From assembly GCF_041433555.1 (NCBI RefSeq), contig NZ_JAPWBR010000012.1, forward strand, positions 1 through 59,079: 59,079 bases of DNA. Direction: 5' to 3'. This document shows positions 42,264 through 49,578 of the stretch, in pieces; the stretch's first letter is position 1; each line of letters starts with the position of its first letter. Origin of the DNA: Granulicatella sp041433555 (lineage in GTDB: Bacteria; Bacillota; Bacilli; Lactobacillales; Aerococcaceae). The position numbers were made by a program, and so were the translations under genes. A model generated the notes under the pieces. That model saw only the letters and a list, made by a program, of their open reading frames with translations, did not search any database and was not told where the DNA came from.

Positions 42264-42315
42264 ATGATACGTTTATTGATATAAGTTTGCAACGGTTTTC
42301 ACGAAAATTACAACC
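42264..42315 (-). promoter_or_regulatory. Promoter of array lipoprotein 9 with conserved upstream box
   Basis: Minus strand: GGTTGTAATTTTCGTGAAAA then CCG, -35 TTGCAA (42287-42292), 17-nt spacer, -10 TATCAT (42264-42269). The box is identical to that of lipoprotein 5, while sequence between -35 and start differs. Confidence 0.75.
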
Positions 42316-42428
42316 TTGCTTTGTCATTTCACTGATTATTCAAGATGAAAAGAGCAAAAGTCTTTAGTAGAAGGAAGCGATTATATGAGATTCTTAAGAA
42401 GAATTGTGTAAGAAAGAATTCTTTAAGT

Positions 42429-42620
42429 CTATTAAAATACGAAGAACCTTTGGGTAATAGTTATGATAACCGCGACAAACAAGCAATGTGAAATAGAGCG
42501 GGTTAAAGTTTTTAACTTTTACCCGCTCTTTGAAGCTTGCTAGGTTTGAGACCTGAGGCTCAAACCGATGTAGCAGTTATCATAACTATTACGAACCAAA
42601 GGTTCGAGAGTATTTTAATA
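42429..42620 (-). repeat. Branched inverted-repeat element, copy 7 (complete)
   Basis: Same closing arms as copy 6. P2 is GGTTTGAG-acctgagg-CTCAAACC: compared with copy 6 one G-C pair is A-U/U-A, changed on both sides. P3 GAGCGGGT.AAAGTT..AACTTTTACCCGCTC. Linker ATGTGAAATA has one change. It begins ~15 nt after the stop of array lipoprotein 10. Confidence 0.83.
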
Positions 42621-42634
42621 ATGCACTTAATAAA

Positions 42635-43321
42635 TTACTTTTGCACTTTCTTAAATTTCATCGGATAAACCAAACGGATTCCAGTTTCTTTAAAGACCTT
42701 TTCAGCGTACATTGTAAGAATATCGCCATTGACCTCATAATGATACGTAATTGGGACTTCTGTTGAAGAAATATAAAGTGGAAGAATACCAAATAGATTT
42801 GGAACATCCGGGAAGACAATCGTTTTTGCGTTTGTGTCTAGAACGCCACCTTCTTGTTTTCCTTTATAGATATAAGTTTCGTCGTTATAAGTACCAGATA
42901 AGTCTTCCGATTTTTTAATATTTTTTTGGGCATTTGCAGCAAGAACTCTAGCAGCTTCTGCCTTGTCCTTAGCGATATCTTTATGTGCTTCAGCAAAGAA
43001 CTCGAAGTATTTATTCATATCGGCCGTGTACGTAAGAGTCACTTTTGTTCCCTCGATGGTTAAAGTAGGAGAGACATCTTCAAAAGCCTCTGTTACTCTC
43101 AATCGGGTATACGCGTCCTTGTAAGTATATAAAAATGTACGTTCTAATGTATCTCTAAAGTCGATTGCTTGCCATTCACCTTCAAGAGCGACTGGAGCAG
43201 GGGCTTCTGTTGTTGTTTCAGCAGTCGTTTGTTCTGGCTTTTGTTCAGCACATCCTGCAACGAGTAGAAGAGTAAGAAGCGACATTGTCCATAGCGAAAT
43301 TTTTTTCATCATTTTCATCAT
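42635..43321 (-). CDS. Array lipoprotein 10 (single domain)
   Basis: 228 aa, lipobox LLVAGC24. Domain: LEGEWQAIDFRDTLERTFLY, FEDVSPTLTIEGTKVTLTYT, GGVLDTNAKTIVFPDVPN, ITYHYEVNGDILTMYAE, MKFKKVQ. Paralog of lipoprotein 7. The start region repeats ATGATGAAAATGATG, so the exact start among three ATGs is uncertain; GGAG is best spaced for the first two. Cotranscribed with lipoprotein 11 (12-nt gap). Confidence 0.82.
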   Translation of the reverse strand: MMKMMKKISLWTMSLLTLLLVAGCAEQKPEQTTAETTTEAPAPVALEGEWQAIDFRDTLERTFLYTYKDAYTRLRVTEAFEDVSPTLTIEGTKVTLTYTADMNKYFEFFAEAHKDIAKDKAEAARVLAANAQKNIKKSEDLSGTYNDETYIYKGKQEGGVLDTNAKTIVFPDVPNLFGILPLYISSTEVPITYHYEVNGDILTMYAEKVFKETGIRLVYPMKFKKVQK

Positions 43322-43333
43322 TCATCACTCCTT

Positions 43334-44011
43334 CTATTTGTTCTCTTCTGTATAGTTGAAACGAAGACGCATCACAAGCTTCAAGCCTTTATCATTTTTG
43401 CCCTCAGCAGAAAGGGTCATTTGTTTTCCCTCTACTGTATAGTTATACGTCATGGCCTCTAGTGGGTTGGAAGTAGGTCCTAAGATAATTTTGCTTAGGA
43501 ATGTTGGAGTTTCCGGGAAAGTAATCGTGTGATTGTCCGGATCAATAGTTCCTGTTAGCGTATAGTCATATGCGTAATTTGCTTCGTCGACTGTGATTTT
43601 TGTATGTTGAAGAGTTGCTACATAGGCTTTTAAATCTTCTGTTTTCTTTTGGACATATGTTTTGAAATCAGGTGTCGTAAGGTTTTGTCCTTTATATTGG
43701 TCTTCGTAAATTTTGAGATAGTCAAAACGATACTTCAATTCAACCGTCTTGTCTTTAATCGTCATCGTCATTTTGACATTATCTAAGTCATCCAACATCA
43801 ATGCTGCAGCGCGGGATTCCACATTAGTAGCAAGGAATACCTTTTGCAACGTCGATTGTTGTTCGGTCCATAACCACGTTCCTTGTGGGTTTTTCGTCAA
43901 ATCTTGTGGAGCTTTAGGTCCTTGCTGTGTAGATGCCTGACAGCCTGCGATAAGCAGTAGGCTGGCAATCGCCAACAAACCTAAAATCATCTTCTTAATC
44001 TTATAAAACAT
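43334..44011 (-). CDS. Array lipoprotein 11 (single domain, WLWTEQ type)
   Basis: 225 aa, lipobox LLIAGC24. Diverged domain: TWLWTEQQSTLQKVFLA, LDNVKMTMTIKDKTVELKYR, TGTIDPDNHTITFPETPTFL, MTYNYTVEGKQMTLSAEG, MRLRFNYT. Paralog of lipoprotein 8. It is the first gene of the array in transcription order; promoter at 44041-44069. Confidence 0.82.
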   Translation of the reverse strand: MFYKIKKMILGLLAIASLLLIAGCQASTQQGPKAPQDLTKNPQGTWLWTEQQSTLQKVFLATNVESRAAALMLDDLDNVKMTMTIKDKTVELKYRFDYLKIYEDQYKGQNLTTPDFKTYVQKKTEDLKAYVATLQHTKITVDEANYAYDYTLTGTIDPDNHTITFPETPTFLSKIILGPTSNPLEAMTYNYTVEGKQMTLSAEGKNDKGLKLVMRLRFNYTEENK

Positions 44012-44040
44012 AAACGTGCCTCCTAAAGTTGGTTGTCTTC

Positions 44041-44069
44041 ATTTTATCATTAAATGGAATAATTATAAA
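44041..44069 (-). promoter_or_regulatory. Promoter of array lipoproteins 11-10
   Basis: Minus strand TTTATA, 17-nt spacer, TAAAAT, matching the lipoprotein 8 promoter; upstream similarity continues to ~44220. Confidence 0.5.
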
Positions 44070-44192
44070 GTGAAAGTTTGAGCGTAGTCTCATTTGAACG
44101 GTGGGCATAATGAAAAGAGGAAAAGTCTTCAGCACAGATTGAGTAGTGTTTGAGATTCTTAAGAAAGTTGTGTGAGGAAGAATTCTTTAAGT

Positions 44193-44370
44193 CTATTAAA
44201 ATACAAAGAACCTTTGGGTAATAGAAATGGGAGTAAGACAGAAGAAACAGTGTTTTTCTGTTTCTTCGTAGTCTTACCCCCGCAAGGACAAATAGGATTG
44301 ACCAAACTACTTGATAGTGAAGGTCAATCCATTTGTCTACTGCGTCTATATTGTTTAAGTTAATAAAATG
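44193..44370 (-). repeat. Branched inverted-repeat element, copy 8 (left arm only) plus insert
   Basis: CTATTAAAATAC..AGAACCTTTGGGTAATAG (44193-44223) is the left arm of copies 5-7; the right arm, P2 and P3 are lost. The remainder (44224-~44365) is the same two-hairpin segment inserted in copy 5. It ends 16 nt before the stop of the amidase gene. Confidence 0.7.
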
Positions 44371-44385
44371 AAAAGATTAAAAAAT

Positions 44386-46008
44386 CTATTTAGCTGTCTT
44401 ATAGAAGTTGCGAAGACCTTTAACAATCCCTTCAACGAGTTTGTTTTGGTATTTATCATCGCTAATCTTCTTGTATTCAGGGCTATCCATGTACCCAAGT
44501 TCTATTAGAACGGCAGGTTTAACTGTTTCACGAAGAACAGCGTAGTTAGACCCGTGAACACCGCGGTCGTTTGCACCTGCAACAGACACAACTGAGTTAT
44601 GAATGTTTTCGGCTAGACGTTTGCTTTCGCTGAGACGAACAGGGTTGTCATGAGCCACTTTATTAATACGAGGCTTAATGTCGTCGTCTGGTTCGTAGAT
44701 GTATGTTTCCACACCGCTACGGTTTGCCCCTGGAACGCCTGTTGCGTTGAAGTGGATACTGATAAATACATCCGCATCCGTCTTGTTCACCATTTCAGAA
44801 CGTTCAGTAACGTAGTCCACATACACATCTGAGTCGCGAGACGTTAAAACAGTGTAGCCAAGTTTTTCAAGTTCGCTTCTAAGTTTACGGTAAATCGACA
44901 TGTTTAAATCTTTTTCGCGAAGTCCGTTGTATACTGCACCTGGGTCACGTCCGCCATGACCTGGGTCAAGGAAGACCACGTTTTTGTAGTTTCCGTAGTT
45001 AACAGGAGCAGGAACTTCTGCAATCCATAAACCATTTTCTTGGAAGGCGTGTTTTTTGCCATCGATGGTAACGATGTTTCGAGCATAAACACCGTCAGCT
45101 TGAAGATAGAATTTACCACCGTAGTTCGGATCGTAAATCCATTCGTTTTCAGCCATCATACCGTCAGCCTTAACGTAGTAAGAACCAATCCATTTATTTG
45201 TATCGAGTTCTCCATACTTACGGAAGTGGTACCATTTGCCTTTAATTTGAAGCCATTGATTTTTAACATAGGTTCCATCTTCTTTTAAATAGTACGTTGC
45301 TTTGTAATTTGGATCGTAAATGAATTCGCTCTTGGCCATATATCCGCCAGCCTTCAAGTAGTAGTCGCCTTTCCACTCGCGGCTTGCGTAAGTACCACCT
45401 GGTTTAATATAGAACCAGCTATTGTAGTTTCTGTCGAAAACCCATTCGTTATCGGCCATCGCACCGCTATCTTTTAAGAAATAGCTGCCGCTCCATTCGT
45501 GAGAGTACATCACACCATTATCGTGGAATGCGTACCAAACACCACCGATTTTCTTCCAGTCGCCACGGAATACTTTTCCGCCAGATAGAGCATAGTACCA
45601 TTTACCACCTTGGTAGCTCCAGCCTGGACTAACGAGCATCCCTTCGATGTCCACAAGATAGCCATCTGGAGTAACAGTTGATTTTAACATCTTTCCGTCA
45701 GCGCCAAAGTAGTACCAGCGTCCTCCGTGCCATTTCCATGTATTTGTGATTGGCTTACTATCCACTTGGTAGTACGTTTCGCCATCTGCTTTGTAAAGAC
45801 CAGTGTATTTTGGTTCTTCACCTGGCTTATACACACGAATATCGACGTCGTTTTTAGAATCTTTTGGAAGAGTCCCTTCCGCAGTCGTTGTTGTTTCTGT
45901 CGTTGGTTGAACGGTCGTTTCGGTTTGTGTCGTCTCTGCAGCAACCGCATGTGCCGAAAGGGCGAATAGGGCAGCCGTTAAGAGTGTGACTTTACCTGTA
46001 AGTTTCAT
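44386..46008 (-). CDS. N-acetylmuramoyl-L-alanine amidase with cell-wall-binding repeats
   Basis: 540 aa from ATG at 46008 (MKLTGKVTLL) with AAGGAGG; a longer frame has no such site. Signal peptide to ~AVAAE, Thr/Glu-rich linker, then about ten ~20-25-residue aromatic repeats (WYYFGADGKM, SYFLKDSGAMADNEW, TYYLKEDGTYVKNQW) of the glucan/choline-binding type. Residues ~355-540 are Amidase_3: DPGHGG, Glu in REKDLN, His in ISIHFNA and Glu in IELGYMDS fit the zinc ligands and catalytic Glu. It cleaves the MurNAc-L-Ala bond; a role in autolysis or cell separation is inferred. Whether the repeats bind choline or another wall glycan is not decidable. Confidence 0.92.
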   Translation of the reverse strand: MKLTGKVTLLTAALFALSAHAVAAETTQTETTVQPTTETTTTAEGTLPKDSKNDVDIRVYKPGEEPKYTGLYKADGETYYQVDSKPITNTWKWHGGRWYYFGADGKMLKSTVTPDGYLVDIEGMLVSPGWSYQGGKWYYALSGGKVFRGDWKKIGGVWYAFHDNGVMYSHEWSGSYFLKDSGAMADNEWVFDRNYNSWFYIKPGGTYASREWKGDYYLKAGGYMAKSEFIYDPNYKATYYLKEDGTYVKNQWLQIKGKWYHFRKYGELDTNKWIGSYYVKADGMMAENEWIYDPNYGGKFYLQADGVYARNIVTIDGKKHAFQENGLWIAEVPAPVNYGNYKNVVFLDPGHGGRDPGAVYNGLREKDLNMSIYRKLRSELEKLGYTVLTSRDSDVYVDYVTERSEMVNKTDADVFISIHFNATGVPGANRSGVETYIYEPDDDIKPRINKVAHDNPVRLSESKRLAENIHNSVVSVAGANDRGVHGSNYAVLRETVKPAVLIELGYMDSPEYKKISDDKYQNKLVEGIVKGLRNFYKTAK

Positions 46009-46214
46009 AAAAACCTCCTTGGTTAAATTTTTCCTTTTTAAGTGTACCAAATAAGGACGGAAACCGCAATTTCCTAAAATAAAATTCACACTTTTGTCAT
46101 AGGAATAAAATGGAACTGCAATAAACGAATCGCTTCAGGGCACTGAAATCGTGAATCTATGGGAAATCTGAAATAGGAACACTTGAACTCGTGAAGAAAC
46201 GCTAGTAGATGTGC

Positions 46215-46220
46215 TATAAT
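46215..46220 (+). promoter_or_regulatory. Extended -10 of the EamA gene
   Basis: TGCTATAAT with the -10 only 7 nt from the ATG at 46228. Transcription would start at or next to that ATG (leaderless), unless translation starts at 46285. Confidence 0.5.
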
Positions 46221-46227
46221 CGAGAGT

Positions 46228-47181
46228 ATGAAAACAACAGAACAACCAAACCAACCAAAAAATCAAATTATTAAAGGAACCTTGATGACGCTTTTTGCCG
46301 GGATTGCCTGGGGAATGAGTGGCGCATGTGGTCAATACTTGATGGCACACGGTATGGGCGTGCTTGCCTTGACCGACCTACGACTCATTATCTCCGGAGT
46401 CTGCCTGCTCACGATGAGCTACGCGTTCACCCGGGGACAACTCGTCGCCTTCTTCAAGGAAAAGAAGAACTACGCTAAGATTACGATCTTTGCGTTTATC
46501 GGGCTCTTCATGAACCAGTTTACTTACCTTGAGGCGATTCACCTCAGTAATGCCGGTACCGCCACGGTCTTGCAGTATCTCTGCCCAGTGATTATTCTCG
46601 TGTACATGTGCTTAAAAAATCGCACGGCACCAACCATGTCTGAAGTGATGTCGATTGTCCTAGCAATTCTGGGGACATTCATTATTGCCACACACGGGCA
46701 ACTCAATCAACTGAGCGTCACGCCACTCGGGCTCTTCTGGGGGATTTTTAGCGGATTTACGTATGCCATCTACATCATGCTTCCGATTAAACTCATTCAA
46801 GAGTACGGGAGTCTAACTGTGATTGGAGTAGGGATGGTTATTGCCGGAGTGATTCTATTCCCGACGAGCGGCCTTACAACGCTGGACATCACATATAGCC
46901 TGGATATCATTGCTGCCCTCGTAGGCATTATCGTTATTGGAACGATTATCTCGTACACGATGTTTTTAAAAGGAACGAGCTATATCGGACCGGTGAAGAG
47001 TAGTTTGATTGCTGCCGTCGAACCGATTTCTGCGGTATTTTTCGCTTTCCTCATCATGAACGAGCAATTCTTTATGATTGACTTTGTCGGCATGGCGATG
47101 ATTCTAGCAGCCGTGGTCCTCATCTCGGTCAAAGACTTGTTGAAAGAGCGCCGAAAGAGGGAACAAGGCGTCATTGATTAG
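46228..47181 (+). CDS. EamA (DMT superfamily) transporter
   Basis: 317 aa with ten membrane helices in two EamA repeats (GTLMTLFAGIAWGMSGA in the first; GLFWGIFSGFTYAIYIM in the second; EPISAVFFAFLIMNEQF near the end, a family signature). Probably exports or imports small metabolites; the substrate is unknown. The ATG at 46228 lacks a ribosome binding site, while ATG at 46285 (MTLFAGIAWG) has AAAGGA; the latter would give 298 aa. Confidence 0.85.
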   Translation: MKTTEQPNQPKNQIIKGTLMTLFAGIAWGMSGACGQYLMAHGMGVLALTDLRLIISGVCLLTMSYAFTRGQLVAFFKEKKNYAKITIFAFIGLFMNQFTYLEAIHLSNAGTATVLQYLCPVIILVYMCLKNRTAPTMSEVMSIVLAILGTFIIATHGQLNQLSVTPLGLFWGIFSGFTYAIYIMLPIKLIQEYGSLTVIGVGMVIAGVILFPTSGLTTLDITYSLDIIAALVGIIVIGTIISYTMFLKGTSYIGPVKSSLIAAVEPISAVFFAFLIMNEQFFMIDFVGMAMILAAVVLISVKDLLKERRKREQGVID

Positions 47182-47195
47182 AAACGAACCTTATA

Positions 47196-47230
47196 AACAC
47201 TTGCAGGATAAAAACTACAGGTGTTTTTCT
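47196..47230 (+). terminator. Terminator of EamA gene
   Basis: AAACACTTG..CAGGTGTTT around a ~15-nt loop, then TTCTTTT. Confidence 0.75.
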
Positions 47231-47266
47231 TTTGCGGAAAAAAGGACGAAGGAGCATTGAATGTAC

Positions 47267-47446
47267 GAAAGTACAATCCAAGATATCGCAGTAGTCGTAC
47301 CAATGAAATGCTTGGCCGAACTACTTGAAGTCGGCGAACTCTTTGCCTTCCTCGGAAGCGACGAAGCCAGTTCCTTCATAGGAAGACAAATCGTCATCGA
47401 CGTCGGCAGCACCTTATTAGAAAGCATGAGTATGGGTACGAGAAAA
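47267..47446 (+). pseudogene. C-terminal fragment of a UcpA-like SDR gene
   Basis: About 58 codons (STIQDIAVVVPMKCLAELLE, EVGELFAFLGSDEASSF, GRQIVIDVGSTLLESMSMG) match the end of the intact SDR at 55989-56786, at both protein and DNA level, with scattered substitutions. The Rossmann and catalytic parts are absent. A remnant of a second copy, joined to an IS3 tail. Confidence 0.85.
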
Positions 47447-47605
47447 AATTTAAATCTAAAAAACTTGAGGAGCCAATCGTTGAGTCTATGATTATTACAA
47501 CAAAAAACGAATTAAAGTAAAATTAAAAGGACTTAATCCTGTACAATACAGAACTAAATACTTCGCTTTAATTAATTGTCTAACTTTTTTGGGTCAGTAC
47601 ATTGT
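47447..47605 (+). mobile_element. IS3-family transposase 3' remnant
   Basis: In the frame through 47487, codons read YDYYNKKRIKVKLKGL then NPVQYRTKYF, the standard C-terminus of IS3/IS150-group transposases. The upstream part (KSKKLEEPIVE) is in another frame, so a frameshift is present. GTCTAACTTTTTTGGGTCAGT at 47579-47599 resembles the right terminal repeat of such elements. Confidence 0.8.
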
Positions 47606-47631
47606 TGCTTCATTTCTTTTATATTTAAAAA

Positions 47632-47660
47632 TTGTCATAACAGGATTCATTTTATGACAC
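47632..47660 (+). promoter_or_regulatory. Candidate MtlR operator upstream of mtlA
   Basis: TTGTCATAA..TTATGACAC is an inverted repeat with half-sites like those bound by MtlR-type activators (TTGTCA/TGACA), about 45-75 nt upstream of the likely -10. The mtlA promoter is probably TTGAGT (47678-47683), 17 nt, TATTGT (47701-47706), or uses TATGAT at 47706-47711. Confidence 0.55.
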
Positions 47661-47732
47661 ATTTTTTTTGCCAAAATTTGAGTTTTTCTATCTAGATAAG
47701 TATTGTATGATAAATTCATCAAATAAGGAGTG

Positions 47733-47755
47733 CGTTTTTCAGGTGCTGGAAAACG
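47733..47755 (+). promoter_or_regulatory. Hairpin in the mtlA leader
   Basis: CGTTTTTCAG-gtg-CTGGAAAACG, a 10-bp stem ending 26 nt before the mtlA start. No T run, so not a terminator; could stabilise the mRNA or affect translation. Confidence 0.5.
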
Positions 47756-47781
47756 TCATTCTAGAATAAAGGAGAAGAAAA

Positions 47782-49542
47782 ATGTCAAACAAATCTTTTA
47801 AAGTGAGACTCCAAAAACTTGGAACAACACTTTCTAATATGGTCATGCCAAATATCCCAGCCTTAATCGCTTGGGGTGTCTTAACGGCATTAGTAATTCC
47901 AAACGGATACCTTCCAAATGAAGAGTTAAGTAAGATGGTATCCCCAATGTTAACTTACGTAATTCCGATTCTAATCGCGTTTACAGCTGGATTCAATGTA
48001 TACGGACATCGTGGAGGTGTTGTCGGTGCTGTTGCTGCATTCGGGGCAGTCGCAGGAACTACAGTACCAATGATTATCGGTGCGATGATTATGGGGCCTC
48101 TTACAGCTTGGCTAATGAAGAAATTCGACCAAACAGTACAACCAAAAATCAAACCTGGTTTTGAAATGTTAGTCAATAACTTCTCTGCAGGTTTCCTTGC
48201 ATTCGGTATGATGCTTGTTGCTTTCTATTCAGTTGGACCAGTTGTTGCGAACTTAACAACATTAGTAGGACAAGGGGTAGATGCATTAGTTACTGTTAAA
48301 TTATTACCATTAGCAAACATCATTATTGAACCAGCTAAAATCTTATTCTTAAACAATGCATTAAACCACGGAATCTTTACTCCAATTGGAACACAACAAG
48401 TGGTAGATGCCGGTAAATCAATCCTATTCTTACTTGAAGCTAACCCTGGACCAGGTCTTGGTATCTTACTTGCTTTTGCGTTCTTCGGAAAAGGTTCTGC
48501 AAAATCATCTTCATGGGGTGCAATGTTAATTCACTTCGTCGGTGGGATTCATGAAATTTACTTCCCATACGTAATGATGAAACCAGCAATGTTCCTTGCT
48601 GTTATCGCAGGTGGTGTATCTGGTACATTCACATTCCAATTATTAGGAGCAGGATTAACTTCAGCTGCTTCACCAGGTTCAATCATCGCAATCTTAGGAA
48701 TGGCTCCTAAAGGGTTCATGCCTCACTTAGTTGTATTAGCCGGTGTATTAGTAGCTGCTGCTGTATCATTTGTAGTAGGTTCATTCATCTTAAAACTCGA
48801 CAATTCAGAAGAAGGATCACTTGAAGCTGCTCAAGCGGCTACTACAGCTGCAAAAGCAAAAGCAAAAGGACAAGCCGCTGCTGCTTCACCTGAATTTTCA
48901 ACAATCTCTACTGATTCAGTAAAACGTATTATCTTTGCATGTGACGCTGGAATGGGAAGCTCAGCAATGGGTGCTTCACTTCTTCGTAACAAAATTCAAA
49001 AAGCAGGTTTTGAAAATATTCCTGTTACAAACCAAGCTATCTCAACACTTGAAGATACAGATTACACATTAATTGTCACTCAAGAAGAATTAGCAGACCG
49101 CGCTGCACAACGTACACCAAGAGCTATTCACGTAGCCGTTGATAACTTCTTAACATCACCAAAATACGATGAAATCGTAGCACAATTAACAAACGGAACC
49201 GTTCACTCAGCTGAAACAGTTGCACCAGCGCAAGAAGATGCAGCAGTTGATTTAAACTTTGTCGACGAAGTTGTCTTTGCTTATGACAAAGCGGAAGGAT
49301 CTGCAACAATGGGTCGTGAAACATTACAATCTATCTTCCGTTCAAATGATGTGAAGATTCCAGTTGTGACAGTTCCACTTGATCAATTAGCAGAACATAA
49401 TGCTAAAAATATCTTGGTTGTTACAACGATTGCACAACAATCACAAGTACAAGAAGCTGCACCAAATGCGCAATTATTAGTAGTCGACAGTGTTGTAACA
49501 ACACCAGAATATGATAAATTAATTGCTCGCATGCACAAATAA
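47782..49542 (+). CDS. mtlA: Mannitol-specific PTS enzyme IICB
   Basis: 586 aa. Residues ~1-345 are the IIC membrane domain (MVMPNIPALIAWGVLTALVI, GHRGGVVGAVAAFGAVAGTT, HFVGGIHEIYFPYVMMKP, containing the GGIHE substrate motif). Residues ~375-470 are IIB with phospho-Cys C387 (FACDAGMGSSAMGAS). Residues ~490-586 look like a second, degenerate IIB (VVFAYDKAEGSATMGRETL) with Tyr501 in place of Cys. Imports mannitol and phosphorylates it to mannitol 1-phosphate using MtlF. First gene of mtlA-mtlR-mtlF-mtlD. Confidence 0.95.
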   Translation: MSNKSFKVRLQKLGTTLSNMVMPNIPALIAWGVLTALVIPNGYLPNEELSKMVSPMLTYVIPILIAFTAGFNVYGHRGGVVGAVAAFGAVAGTTVPMIIGAMIMGPLTAWLMKKFDQTVQPKIKPGFEMLVNNFSAGFLAFGMMLVAFYSVGPVVANLTTLVGQGVDALVTVKLLPLANIIIEPAKILFLNNALNHGIFTPIGTQQVVDAGKSILFLLEANPGPGLGILLAFAFFGKGSAKSSSWGAMLIHFVGGIHEIYFPYVMMKPAMFLAVIAGGVSGTFTFQLLGAGLTSAASPGSIIAILGMAPKGFMPHLVVLAGVLVAAAVSFVVGSFILKLDNSEEGSLEAAQAATTAAKAKAKGQAAAASPEFSTISTDSVKRIIFACDAGMGSSAMGASLLRNKIQKAGFENIPVTNQAISTLEDTDYTLIVTQEELADRAAQRTPRAIHVAVDNFLTSPKYDEIVAQLTNGTVHSAETVAPAQEDAAVDLNFVDEVVFAYDKAEGSATMGRETLQSIFRSNDVKIPVVTVPLDQLAEHNAKNILVVTTIAQQSQVQEAAPNAQLLVVDSVVTTPEYDKLIARMHK

Positions 49543-49578
49543 TTAAAGGTTTTCTCGATAAAAGAGTATAATGAAGAT

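Noticed and set aside
44172..44363. 63-codon open frame upstream of the array
   Set aside because: It lies wholly in element copy 8 and the nested two-hairpin segment; the same DNA in copy 5 does not keep a comparable gene.
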